A stretch of DNA of 64,000 bases from Symbiodinium sp. CCMP2592 (GCA_905221615.1 CAJNDT010000136.1:953001-1017000); one strand, 5' to 3'; positions 35,442 through 43,715 are shown, counted from the first letter of the stretch. Notes: generated from the sequence alone by a model not told the origin. Numbers and translations: made by a program.

Positions 35442-35837
35442 ATGTCGGCTGATCATGCTGAGGCATTGACACCGCCCCGAAGCGGTGTCATGAGACCGAC
35501 ATGGTCTCCTGACTGGCCAGGGATGCCTGCAATAACTCCGCCGGCGCCACGATTGAAGCGACGTCGTGTTACCCAGCCGAAGCAGCCCGCAGTGTCACCG
35601 CCTGGGAAGCCCGGAGCCCTCAAACCCGACTGGTCTGCGATGTCTCCAAGCATGTTCTCTTCACCCGGCAGTTGCTCTTCAAAGGCGGGCTCGCCGAGCA
35701 TCAAGCAGGCACTGGAGACTTCCTCGAAGACGGATGCTAGCTCGGGGGCATCAACGGCGGGGTCAACGAGCACCACGGCGACTCTGGAGACTTCCTCGAA
35801 GGAGCACGGTCTTGGAGATGTTGGCCCAGAGCTTTAG
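35442..35837 (+). CDS. Ser/Pro-rich protein with nuclear-localisation-like motif
   Basis: ATG at 35442 opens a 131-codon frame ('MSADHAEALTPPRSG'). It has a basic cluster 'RLKRRRVTQPK' (about residues 39-49) like a classical nuclear localisation signal. Repeated proline/serine phrases ('WSPDW', 'PDWSAMSPSM') follow, and two copies of 'LETSSK' near the C-terminus before the stop at 35835-35837. An earlier in-frame non-ATG start is possible, but the ATG gives the cleanest start. Composition is that of a disordered nuclear protein. Two perfect hairpins (35467-35508) overlap codons 9-22. It is on the same strand as the protease/transposase-like chain from 39 kb, so it could be an exon of the same unit; that is not demonstrable here. 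Confidence 0.4.
   Translation: MSADHAEALTPPRSGVMRPTWSPDWPGMPAITPPAPRLKRRRVTQPKQPAVSPPGKPGALKPDWSAMSPSMFSSPGSCSSKAGSPSIKQALETSSKTDASSGASTAGSTSTTATLETSSKEHGLGDVGPEL
35467..35508. repeat. two adjacent perfect hairpins
   Basis: TGACACCGC (35467-35475) pairs with GCGGTGTCA (35482-35490) over a 6-base loop. Directly after, GAGACC (35492-35497) pairs with GGTCTC (35503-35508) over a 5-base loop. A double-hairpin arrangement; significance unknown. Confidence 0.7.
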
Positions 35838-35987
35838 TCGTGCTAGGTTTTGACTGAGAGATCAGCCGAGTGCGGGGAACAAGACAGCAGTGATGCCTTG
35901 TTGGCGGTCTCGTGGTGTCCTTCTTAAGCGGTAGGGTCGTGGATCCGGCTGGCATGACTCACAGCCTTTGTCGCGAGGCGGATGAGG

Positions 35988-36023
35988 AAGCAAAGCTGTC
36001 TGTGCCTCAAGACAGCTTTGCTT
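35988..36023. repeat. perfect 14-bp stem hairpin
   Basis: AAGCAAAGCTGTCT (35988-36001) and its exact reverse complement AGACAGCTTTGCTT (36010-36023) enclose an 8-base loop. No T-run follows, so it is not a bacterial-type terminator. Confidence 0.8.
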
Positions 36024-36359
36024 AGTCGCAGTCGGTTGGGGCTGCCTCTTTCCTAGTCGCTTCAGCTTGAACTTGTTCACATGTCCATAGCAGGGTATGC
36101 GGGCTCACTTCGACACTGTGCATTATCCGAGGCTGGGTACCGCACAAGCAGACGGCGGAAGAGAACAACCGCTGGGCACCCAGCCGGCTTCACGTTCCTT
36201 TGAGCTTTCGCTCTCTTGGCTGCTGCTGCAATGGACCCGCATTGTCTGTTTGTCTCAAGCAAAACAGGGGAATGGTGCAGAAGTCCGATTGTAGCTGCTC
36301 AGGCAATTCAGGAACCGTGGCAGAACTCGTAGGAGGAGCCTAGTCCTTGGAGCTTCGCC

Positions 36360-36680
36360 ATGTGGACGGTGACTTACCGGAACTATGGCAAGTCCAACCG
36401 ACACGACTGTGCCTTGGCCGCAGTAATCTTCCTTTGACGTGGGCATGTGACTCCCATCAGACGAACCCATACGATTCCCCGCCGAGTCGGCTACATCTTC
36501 GAGAACCACAAAGACTTGGAGATTTACTTCTGCGACTCAGGCGGGCTCCGTGCAAGGTTTGTTGTGCTAGATGTGCTAGTGACTGCTTGGTTTCTGCTTC
36601 AGGCCAATGCATTTGCTCTCAAGATGGACGTGGCACAGGTTGGACTGTGTGGGAAAGGCTCGCTTGCATTAGCTGTCTGA
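36360..36680 (+). pseudogene. broken coding-like frame, unknown product
   Basis: ATG at 36360 starts 'MWTVTYRNYGKSNRHDCALA', which ends at TGA 36435-36437. The same frame resumes as 'RRVGYIFENHKDLEIYFCD', then 'SGGLRARFVVLDVLVTAW', and stays open to 36680. The two parts read like one globular protein interrupted by a single stop. A GT...AG pair at 36423-36460 could remove the stop, but it would be only 38 bases and would change frame. No family recognised. Confidence 0.3.
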
Positions 36681-37025
36681 TCTGCATTGCGCTCTGCAAG
36701 GTGCCGGAAGCACTACGGACTGACGCCAGAAGTCAGGGCGACGGCGGCCGTGCATCATGTGCGTCCCAGGCTGTCATTGCGACGGTGGTCGTACTATGAT
36801 GTTTGCATTCGAGTGCTGCACTGCAGGAGCCAGCTCCGAAGCGAGCCAAGGTAGCTGAGGCCTAGCCCTTGTTGAATCGGACCATTGTGTATAGTTTGCC
36901 ATCTCCTGGTACAGGACATAGGGCCTGCAGATGCTCCTGCTCCAGACCCTGCTCTTCAGGATCCTCCGACTGCTCGGCACCCATAATGATTAGACGTCTG
37001 CAAAAGAAATTGCAACCTTAGACTT

Positions 37026-37500
37026 CTGCTGAGGCCAGCGATCCCACTGCCGAGAACCTCGACAGGCTTCGTCTTTTGGCTGCTGTTGCTGAAGAGCACA
37101 TCAAGGACCGATCGCGATGCATTGCTGGAATACAGCCTTCGACGTAGCCATCCTCTGCCGCAGGAGCCGCAGCCTTCAGGTGCCCCTGCTGCTTGGCACT
37201 TACAAGGCTTCGGCGATGTCGGCATCTGCTTCCTAGCTCGGACTCCTGCTAGGGCTAGCAATCCCATGGCCGAGCAGAAGGGAGAGGCTCTGGAGGAGCC
37301 AGCAGCTCCGGCTGCTGCTGCCGACACCGATCGCGATGCGAGCCGGAATGGTTGCGGGATATAGCCTCCGACGTAGCCATCCTCTGCCGCAGGAGCCACA
37401 GCCTTCAGGTGCCCCTGCTGCTTGGCACTCGTCATGCTTCAGCGATTTCGGTACCTGCTCGATCTGCTGACTCGGACTCCTGCTGAGGCTAGCGATCCCA
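37026..37500. repeat. ~229-bp tandem duplication
   Basis: GCTGAGGCCAGCGATCCCAC..., CCGATCGCGATGC, GACGTAGCCATCCTCTGCCG and CAGGTGCCCCTGCTGCTTGG each recur in the same order about 229 bp later (the GACGTAGCC anchor is at 37141 and 37370), with a third partial start near 37485. The copies have diverged by several indels. Coding potential is unclear; plus-strand Pro/Ala/Glu-rich phrases occur. Confidence 0.75.
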
Positions 37501-37639
37501 GTGCCGAGGACAAGTCCAACAACACCCAGGACATCCAGGACCGATCCCGATGCGAGTCTGAAGAGCCCTAATTGGTTGTGGGAAATCTGTTGGACTTGTC
37601 GTGTTTGGGAGGGATTTAGCTGGACTTTAAGGCTGACAT

Positions 37640-39072
37640 GTGTAACTTACATAGCATGCAGTATAGAGCCGATATGGTAAAAAAACATGACGGGGTAGGT
37701 GGCCTACGTACTGTGTGGGCCAGAGCCGGAGGTGGGTCCCCCCTCCTTTTTTTCCTAAATCCGGTATCCCGGCGACTGGAGCAGCGGGTAAGGCCGCATG
37801 GTACGAGTGTTTAGGGAATCCCAGTATTGCTCGGGTGTTATGCAGAGTACCCATATAGCCTGCACTACATAGAGTATGTACCGTACAGGCCAGATATTGT
37901 AAAAACAGCAGGGGGGTAGATGGCCTACGTACTGCGTGGGCCAGAGCAGGAGGTGGGTTACCCCTGCCTTTTTTCCTAATTCCAGGGGTCCTGGCGACTG
38001 GAGCAGTGGGTAAGGCCGCATGGTACGAGTGTTTAGGGAATCCCAGTATTGCTCGGGTGTTATGTAGAGTACCCATATAGTGTACACTACATAGAGTATG
38101 TACTGTACAGGCCAGATATTGTAAAAACCGTAGGGGGGTAGGTGGCCTACGTACTGCGTGGGCCAGAGCAGGAGGTGGGTTACCCCTGCCTTTTTTCCTA
38201 ATTTCAGGGGTCCTGGCCACTGGGGCACGTGGTACGACTGCTACTCTTAGTCTAGGGAATCCCAGTATTGCACGGGTGTTATGTAGAGTACCCATATAGT
38301 GTACACTACATAGAGTATGTACTGTACAGGCCAGATATTGTAAAAACCGTAGGCCTACGTACTGCGTGGGCCAGAGCAGGAGGTGGGTTACCCCTGCCTT
38401 TTTTCCTAAGTCCAGGGGTCCTGGCCACTGGGGCACGTGGTACGACTGCTACTCTTAGTCTAGGGAATCCCAGTATTGCTCGGGTGTTATGTGAGTACCC
38501 ATATAGCCTGCACTACATAGAGTATGTACCGTACAGGCCAGATATTGTAAAAACAGCAGGGGGGTAGGTGGCCTACGTACTGCGTGGGCCAGAGCAGGAG
38601 GTGGGTTACCCCTGCCTTTTTTCCTAATTCCAGGGGTCCTGGCGACTGGAGCAGTGGGTAAGGCCGCATGGTACGAGTGTTTAGGGAATCCCAGTATTGC
38701 TCGGGTGTTATGTAGAGTACCCATATAGTGTACACTACATAGAGTATGTACTGTACAGGCCAGATATTGTAAAAACCGTAGGGGGGTAGGTGGCCTACGT
38801 ACTGCGTGGGCCAGAGCAGGAGGTGGGTTACCCCTGCCTTTTTTCCTAATTCCAGGGGTCCTGGCGACTGGGGCACGTGGTACGACTGCTACTCTTAGTC
38901 TAGGGAATCCCAGTATTGCTCGGGTGTTATGTAGAGTACCCATATAGTGTACACTACATAGAGTATGTACTGTACAGGCCAGAAAATGTAAAAACCGTAG
39001 GGGGGTAGGTGGCCTACGTACTGCGTGGGCCAGAGCAGGAGGTGGGTTACCCCTGCCTTTTTTCCTAAATCG
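37640..39072. repeat. ~220-bp satellite with higher-order structure
   Basis: Six complete units plus a partial one. The anchor GGCCTACGTACTG begins at 37701, 37922, 38144, 38352, 38570, 38792 and 39011, so units are 221, 222, 208, 218, 222 and 219 bp. Two spacer types alternate (one with GGTAAGGCCGCATGG, one with GACTGCTACTCTTAGTC), and two variants of the TATAG(CC)TGCACTACATAG / TATAGTGTACACTACATAG segment. Their order makes units 1-3 and 4-6 parallel, a repeat of repeats of about 650 bp. Minus-strand frames stay open for up to 269 codons because 222 is divisible by three; I do not call these genes. The right edge is followed by CCTTTTAG and coding-like sequence, so the array may sit in an intron. 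Confidence 0.9.
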
Positions 39073-39082
39073 GGTACCCTTT

Positions 39083-39325
39083 TAGTCTTCTGAAACGCAG
39101 GAGTCTCAGTTGGAGGACGAGCAGGATGAGCTAGTGGGCATCCTGCAGCAGTGTGGGGTGCGGCGGCCTCATCTGGTTCTGAGGGACAAGATCCAGGAAA
39201 GGTGCGAGTCTGGGGGCCGGACGAGTCTGCGACGGGCTGTGCCGCTTGGCAAGTTTGAGAGCTCTCTTCCACGAGACCTGATTCAAGAGTCTCCCTCTCG
39301 ATCCCTTCAAACCTTCCACGGATGA
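39083..39325 (+). CDS. coding-like exon, unknown
   Basis: Directly after CCCTTTTAG, which resembles a 3' splice site, the plus strand reads 'SSETQESQLEDEQDELVGIL', then 'QQCGVRRPHLVLRDKIQERC' and on to 'RDLIQESPSRSLQTFHG', stopping at 39325. Composition is that of a charged helical protein. It lies in the same frame as the coding-like segment at 39596-39811. Sequence around its end (CGATCCCT...GGATGAAGGCTGGGGCCGA, about 39298-39337) recurs at 39572-39612, so the two exon-like pieces appear separated by a duplication and a minisatellite. Probable N-terminal part of the chain that follows. Confidence 0.4.
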
Positions 39326-39339
39326 AGGCTGGGGCCGAG

Positions 39340-39513
39340 GGCTCGCCGGGAAGGCGTTAGGTAGGCTGGGGGTGGTAGGGCGAGGGCTTGCCAGCAAAGG
39401 CGTTAGGTAGGCAAAGCGGAAGGGGTGAGGGCTCGCTTGTTAAGGCGTTAGGTAGGCTAGGGGTGGCAGGGATCAGGGCTCGCCAGTAAAGGTGTTAGCT
39501 AGGTAGGGGTCTC
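39340..39513. repeat. GGCGTTAGGTAGG minisatellite, right array
   Basis: Four units of about 45 bp containing AGGGCTCGCCA and GGCGTTAGGTAGGCTAGGGG (core starts at 39352, 39399, 39443 and 39490). Same unit as the array at 31580-31735, in the same orientation, about 7.8 kb away. Confidence 0.8.
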
Positions 39514-39595
39514 GCGGATTGGGGTGTGTACGGGCACTGACAGCAGGTAGGGGTCTAAAAAGCAGGCCCTCTCGATCCCTGCATGCCAGCCAAGG

Positions 39596-39811
39596 ATGAA
39601 GGCTGGGGCCGATGTCTGGGCAAGCTTGTTGCCACTCCTGGATGAGCCTACTCGCGAAGACCTTCAAGGTGCCTGCATGGATGAGGCAGCTGCCGTTATC
39701 AGCTTCCTGGAGATCCACAATGTGCAGGAGTGGGAAGCACTGCCCAACGAGAGGAGGCAGCTCTACGTGCCCACGAACGTGGCTGGGCTCCGGCTGGCGC
39801 CGAGCTGTTAG
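39596..39811 (+). CDS. N-terminal coding-like segment of the protease/transposase chain
   Basis: ATG 39596 starts 'MKAGADVWASLLPLLDEP', then 'TREDLQGACMDEAAAVISFL', 'EIHNVQEWEALPNERRQLYV', ending at 39811. After about 39800 a neighbouring frame takes over with similarly protein-like sequence ('LLAGIVDDCDAAKHVESLEP', to about 39950), and then the frame of the protease-like segment. The pattern fits one protein interrupted by small frameshifts. No domain recognised; the predicted amphipathic helices could be an interaction or dimerisation module. Confidence 0.4.
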   Translation: MKAGADVWASLLPLLDEPTREDLQGACMDEAAAVISFLEIHNVQEWEALPNERRQLYVPTNVAGLRLAPSC

Positions 39812-39949
39812 CTGCTGGCTCCTCGCTGGTATTGTAGATGATTGTGATGCTGCCAAGCACGTGGAAAGCCTAGAGCCTGCTGCGAAGATGCTATGGTACA
39901 GGCTCCGCACTGACTTGAAGCCCTTCCCAAGTGGGGCGGCTCGGGCCTC

Positions 39950-41341
39950 TTGCCAGTGGCCGTCAAACAGGACCCCTGCACTCCCGAGCGACCTGCTGCC
40001 AGTTGGCGGATGGACAGCATCGACGGCCCCGGCCTAAGTCCTGAGCGACCGCTGGCCAAGACGAGGAGAGTGAATGGTGCGGCAGCCTTGGGCAGCTCAT
40101 CGGCGAGTTCGGCGGCAACTTCGCTGCAGGGAGGGGTGAAGAGCGAAGTCGCCTCACCGAGAATCAAGATCAAGAAGGAGCCTGCCTCGTCCGCATCACC
40201 GCCCAGGGCTACAACCTTGCCACAGCAGAAGGTCAAGGGGGAGCTTGGCTCTCCTGTTCTTGGCTCATCTGTGTCATCTGCAGCGAAGGTCTCAGGATCC
40301 GCGGCTACAACGTTGCCACAGCAAAAGGTGAAGGAAGAGCTTGGCTCTCCTATTCTTGCCTCATCTGCAGCGAAGGCCTCAAGATCCACGGCTCCCTCGG
40401 GATCTGTTGGGAAGCCAGTCAAGCAGGAACGTAGTCCGGCATCATCTTCGGCATCGCATAGCACGGCAGTCATCGAGAAGCACCTCCTGCAAGGGACAAC
40501 TCCTGAGAAATTGCAGCCCCAGCAGCCCATGAACTATGGGCAGGCGCTGCGATGTTTGATCTTCATCGCCAACCTCAACCTCGGACCAGATTGGCTTAGC
40601 AAAGTGGGAGTGCTGCTAGCTTCCGCCGAGCAATCCAAACATTGCCTGAAGCTGCAGATGGCAGCACCACACTTAGCAGCTGTGCTGCAGTCGAGGGGGC
40701 ATTGGGCTTTGTTGATGGTCCGCAAGCAGGATCCCTCCGCGGCTGCGCTGTACGACGGCAAAAACGACAGTCACTGCCGAGACATGGCAGTCGCTCTGAT
40801 GGAGCACCTTGTGGAGGCCACGTACCTCGAGAAGCAGGTGCCCGTTGAAGCAGCCAAGGTCCCACGTCAGGTGGACACGTGGTCGTGTGGCCATCGGTCC
40901 GCACTGGCCTTTGAGCGGTGCCTGGCAGACGTGTCGCTCGGCGAGCCATTGCCCCGGGTGCTAGCCTCGGGCGACCTTAACGACTTCCGAGTGAGAGGTT
41001 TGGAGGCTCTCTACAACGCCGATCAGGGAAAGTCGTCTCCGAGCCGCCACATGGGAGACCTGTCGCCTCCAAAAAGGGCTGAAGACATGGACCTCAAACT
41101 TGGCGCCGGGATTGTCTATGCGGGCACCAAGAGGAAGGTCAAGGAAGGGCCAAGTGCATCCTCAGCATCCAAGGCTGCAGCAAAGACTAAGCCTGCTGCC
41201 AAGGCCAAGACACCAAAGAAGTTGCAGCTGGAAGGCCGTGAGCTGATGCATGGCCCACGGCGAATTCCAAGCACGACATCGGCTGGAGCAGGGCAATGCA
41301 ACGCTGGCAGAGAAGGGAGGACACTGGCAGTCTTTCTGTGA
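39950..41341 (+). CDS. Ulp1/SENP-like (C48) cysteine protease segment with SUMO-site-rich tail
   Basis: A 463-codon open segment (the frame opens with TTG; the first ATG is at 40010). Residues 1-165 are disordered and contain six SUMO-acceptor-like motifs: VKQD (K6), VKSE (K64), IKKE (K75), VKGE (K96), VKEE (K128) and VKQE (K158); two lie in a 32-residue tandem repeat (LPQQKVK.ELGSP). From 'NYGQALRCLIF' (about residue 190) a globular domain follows with 'GHWALL' (His251), 'LYDGKND' (Asp269) and 'RQVDTWSCGH' (Gln307, Cys313). Order and spacing (18, 38, 6) match the His-Asp-Gln-Cys set of Ulp1-type SUMO proteases (17, 43, 6 in yeast Ulp1). Activity on SUMO is inferred. The tail after residue 360 is basic, Lys/Ala-rich. 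The next frame overlaps from 41250, implying a +1 shift. Confidence 0.65.
   Translation: MPVAVKQDPCTPERPAASWRMDSIDGPGLSPERPLAKTRRVNGAAALGSSSASSAATSLQGGVKSEVASPRIKIKKEPASSASPPRATTLPQQKVKGELGSPVLGSSVSSAAKVSGSAATTLPQQKVKEELGSPILASSAAKASRSTAPSGSVGKPVKQERSPASSSASHSTAVIEKHLLQGTTPEKLQPQQPMNYGQALRCLIFIANLNLGPDWLSKVGVLLASAEQSKHCLKLQMAAPHLAAVLQSRGHWALLMVRKQDPSAAALYDGKNDSHCRDMAVALMEHLVEATYLEKQVPVEAAKVPRQVDTWSCGHRSALAFERCLADVSLGEPLPRVLASGDLNDFRVRGLEALYNADQGKSSPSRHMGDLSPPKRAEDMDLKLGAGIVYAGTKRKVKEGPSASSASKAAAKTKPAAKAKTPKKLQLEGRELMHGPRRIPSTTSAGAGQCNAGREGRTLAVFL
40211..40402 (+). repeat. 96-bp coding tandem repeat (2 copies)
   Basis: ACAACCTTGCCACAGCAGAA and ACAACGTTGCCACAGCAAAA start two 96-bp units encoding 32-residue repeats, each with one SUMO-acceptor-like motif. 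Substitutions between the copies are largely at codon third positions, which suggests constraint on the protein. Confidence 0.75.
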
Positions 41342-42335
41342 GGCTGTCTCAGCACCAGAGAGGATGCTCGGCTGCACGGTGTGCGTCTCTCTTCGTCAGG
41401 AGCTGCGAGAAGCTCTTGCCTCCGCTGCAGAGGAATCGAGTCGGCAGTCATTGGCACCCTTGCAGCAGGTGGTGCAGCTGCCAGAGCACCAGGACCACGG
41501 GCGCATCGTCGTAGGCGACAGGGTCCATACTCCTGGCCGCCGACCCCGCAAAGAAGCTGCCGAGAGCCGCTTCGACTTGCATAGCTTCGTACAGAAGGAA
41601 CGGGGGGATGTATACCGTCTCACGGATTTCAGCTACCTGAAAGGCAAGATCACCTACCACTGCCTGGCATGCCAGAAATCAGTGAACTTTTTCGTCTCCA
41701 CCAACGACAGCAAGCTTGCGGTCCACGAGACAGGCCACAAACACATCGAGGGATTGGCCCGGCTTCAGAAGCAGAAGCAAGATGCGGAGGAGAAGGCAAT
41801 CCCGCTGCAGGAGGTGAGCGGCGGGCGGCTGCCGCAGCAGCCTCAAGCATCTGGGGCGAATGAGGCTCCGGCTCAGGTGGTGGAGGCTGTGAGCGGCGGG
41901 CGGCTGCTGCAGCAGCCTGAAGCATCTGGGGCGAATGAGGCTCCGGCTCAGGTGGTGGAGGCGGACAGATGCCCCTGTGACGGGCTGGGCCTCGAGGAGA
42001 GAAGTCCGCTCCACTCGGTGCGAGCCGGCATCACGGCCTTCTTCCAAGCTGGATGCCCCAGAACTGTCTTCCAGCGGGGCGAGACGGACCCCCTGAAAGA
42101 GGTGATCCTTGCTCAGACTGCAGATGGCATCAAGCTCAGGGCGACCCATTGCCAAGGCCGCATCGACGGGCACAATGCCCGGATGAAGGTGGCATGCGCC
42201 ATCTGCATGAAACATTGCAGCACCAAAACCGTGATGAAGCACATCTTGAAGAAGGCTTACCTGCTGGACCTGGCATCGTGGGCATGGCAGCTGTTCTATG
42301 GCAGCAGAGGCAGCAAACCGCATCAAGGAGGCTGA
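41250..42335 (+). CDS. zinc-finger segment of the protease/transposase chain
   Basis: ATG 41250 overlaps the previous frame by 92 bases, and the sequence reads on naturally across a one-base shift ('GRELMAHGEFQARH'), so it is best seen as the continuation of one protein. Residues 138-165 hold C-x2-C...H-x3-H-x-H ('YHCLACQ', 'VHETGHKH'), a C2H2/U1-like zinc finger with C138, C141, H159, H163/H165. Next comes a 25-residue tandem repeat ('SGGRL.QQP.ASGANEAPAQ', residues about 189-238). A second Cys/His cluster follows near the end ('CAICMKHC'), then 'LLDLASWAWQLF'. Zinc fingers here would fit DNA binding by a transposase. The frame ends at 42335, where the next overlaps. Confidence 0.5.
   Translation: MAHGEFQARHRLEQGNATLAEKGGHWQSFCEAVSAPERMLGCTVCVSLRQELREALASAAEESSRQSLAPLQQVVQLPEHQDHGRIVVGDRVHTPGRRPRKEAAESRFDLHSFVQKERGDVYRLTDFSYLKGKITYHCLACQKSVNFFVSTNDSKLAVHETGHKHIEGLARLQKQKQDAEEKAIPLQEVSGGRLPQQPQASGANEAPAQVVEAVSGGRLLQQPEASGANEAPAQVVEADRCPCDGLGLEERSPLHSVRAGITAFFQAGCPRTVFQRGETDPLKEVILAQTADGIKLRATHCQGRIDGHNARMKVACAICMKHCSTKTVMKHILKKAYLLDLASWAWQLFYGSRGSKPHQGG
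41814..41963 (+). repeat. 75-bp coding tandem repeat (2 copies)
   Basis: GTGAGCGGCGGGCGGCTG starts at 41814 and 41889. The two 75-bp units differ at only a few positions. In frame with the surrounding coding segment. Confidence 0.9.
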
Positions 42336-43032
42336 CTATCGCAGGCAGGGCCATGCGGGCCTGGACTTCGAGGAGCTGTGCGGCCTATCCTGCAAACTGC
42401 AGATTGCACGAAGTGTCTGGAACAAGTTCGAGAACATCCCGAAGATCCGCCGCTCGACCGAGCTGCAGGACTTCATCGACCGCTATGTGGTGAAGCCCCA
42501 GCTGTTCCACTCGGGAGACAACGAAGCTCGTGCACACTCCTCACTCGTAGCTGCCTTCGCCAATCAGGTGGGAGCCGGGAACGTCCAGTCCACAGACTTG
42601 GTCCTCGCTGCCAAGGTTGCAGCGGGTGAGCTGCGGCAGGACTCCCTCATCTCAGGGTTGGTCACGACCTTCCTCATGCAGTATCGGCGGAGCCTTGGGT
42701 GCAAGAGGAAGACGAGCTCAGCTTTTTCCGACCCAGAGGCGCTGGCGGAGGTTTTGGGGATGTTGGGTGTTCGGAGCGAAGCGGAGGCTCTCGTACAGCG
42801 GTTCCATGTGAACCCTCAGTCGCTGCCGCGGTTGGTTCTGCACTCCGCCACCCTGCCGAATGCCTTCTGCAGTCTCCGAAGCCAGGCTGATGTGGACATG
42901 GCAGCTCAGACAGCGATCAGCCTGCTTCGCCTTCATAGGGAGGACGGGGCCATTTGCTGGTGGGTGAAACAGTGTGGGCACCCTGCTACGAACAAGTCTC
43001 AGGTCTGCGAGCGGAGAAACCGGGTGAGATGA
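42298..43032 (+). CDS. central helical segment of the protease/transposase chain
   Basis: ATG 42298 overlaps the previous frame by 38 bases, again with protein-like sequence on both sides of a one-base shift. The segment is mainly helical ('FEELCGLSCKLQIARSVWNK', 'STELQDFIDRYVVKPQLF', 'AEALVQRFHVNPQSLPRLVL', 'SQADVDMAAQTAISLLRLHR') and ends with 'EDGAIC' before the next shift at about 42957. It would lie just before the first acidic residue of a transposase core, where DDE transposases commonly have a helical linker. Nothing in it is diagnostic alone. The last ~25 codons of this frame lie past the shift and probably do not belong to the protein. Confidence 0.45.
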   Translation: MAAEAANRIKEADYRRQGHAGLDFEELCGLSCKLQIARSVWNKFENIPKIRRSTELQDFIDRYVVKPQLFHSGDNEARAHSSLVAAFANQVGAGNVQSTDLVLAAKVAAGELRQDSLISGLVTTFLMQYRRSLGCKRKTSSAFSDPEALAEVLGMLGVRSEAEALVQRFHVNPQSLPRLVLHSATLPNAFCSLRSQADVDMAAQTAISLLRLHREDGAICWWVKQCGHPATNKSQVCERRNRVR

Positions 43033-43715
43033 AGGAGATCGGGATTGTAGGGGGCGAGTTCAGCGATGATCCCGCCGAGGACTTCTCATGCATCAAGGCG
43101 AGCGACCGCCAGATCTCGGACCTGCCGCCCGAAAGGCTGGCACGGCTGACTCTCCACCTCGCCCTTCACAGGGCGGACAACTCTGCCCACGTCTTCGACT
43201 TAGCAGTGCTACCAAGACCCCAAGGACAAGCTGACTCGCAGACGCTCCTCCGCTTCGTCGCCAGTGCTCTTGACAGCTGTGCCCGAGTCAACAACGGAGT
43301 GCCGGTCATCGGCGCCAGCCACGACGGTGCCAGTGTGAACGGCATGCTGAACAGATGCCAGTCAGGGTTGGAGTCCGAGGATGTGCTGCGGAACTTCCCC
43401 TTCTTCCGCGACTGTGTCGTGGAGCCGATGGCCCCTCAGCTGCCTTGCTTTCCATACAAGCAGCTCCGCTACAAGCAGCAACATCTGCTAGTAGGCTGCA
43501 CCGATGGCTGGCACTGCCAGAAGAGATACGGCCTCCAGCACAGCAGTGGGGCTCGCTACATCACCTACGGCCGCATGACAGTGTGCCTGACGCCAGAAGT
43601 CCGTGCAAACATCGGGCACCAGATCCACTGCCTCTTCGACACGATGAGCGACAAGCACGCCGCAGCTCGCATGTCACATGTGTTCATGCCGCTCTCCTTC
43701 GAAGCTCGGCCGTAG
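42954..43715 (+). CDS. transposase-core-like segment
   Basis: The frame opens with TTG at 42954 and overlaps the previous by 79 bases. It contains 'VFDLAVLPRPQGQADSQTLL', typical of a strand-helix pair in RNase H-fold transposases, then 'VIGASHDGASVN' (Asp124) and 'TDGWHCQK' (Asp184, His187, Lys190). The latter has the D-x2-H-x2-K spacing seen in P-element-type transposases (DPPHLLK). By position these could be catalytic or core residues, but assignment by eye is uncertain and KDZ-type transposases are an alternative. The frame stops at TAG 43713-43715; homologous-looking sequence resumes at about 43788, so an intron or further decay lies between. Confidence 0.45.
   Translation: MLVGETVWAPCYEQVSGLRAEKPGEMKEIGIVGGEFSDDPAEDFSCIKASDRQISDLPPERLARLTLHLALHRADNSAHVFDLAVLPRPQGQADSQTLLRFVASALDSCARVNNGVPVIGASHDGASVNGMLNRCQSGLESEDVLRNFPFFRDCVVEPMAPQLPCFPYKQLRYKQQHLLVGCTDGWHCQKRYGLQHSSGARYITYGRMTVCLTPEVRANIGHQIHCLFDTMSDKHAAARMSHVFMPLSFEARP

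Noticed and set aside
35988-36023. Intrinsic terminator
   Set aside because: A perfect hairpin, but no T-run follows and the DNA is eukaryotic.
36423-36460. 38-base intron removing the TGA at 36435
   Set aside because: Too short for typical dinoflagellate introns and joining it changes to a less protein-like frame.
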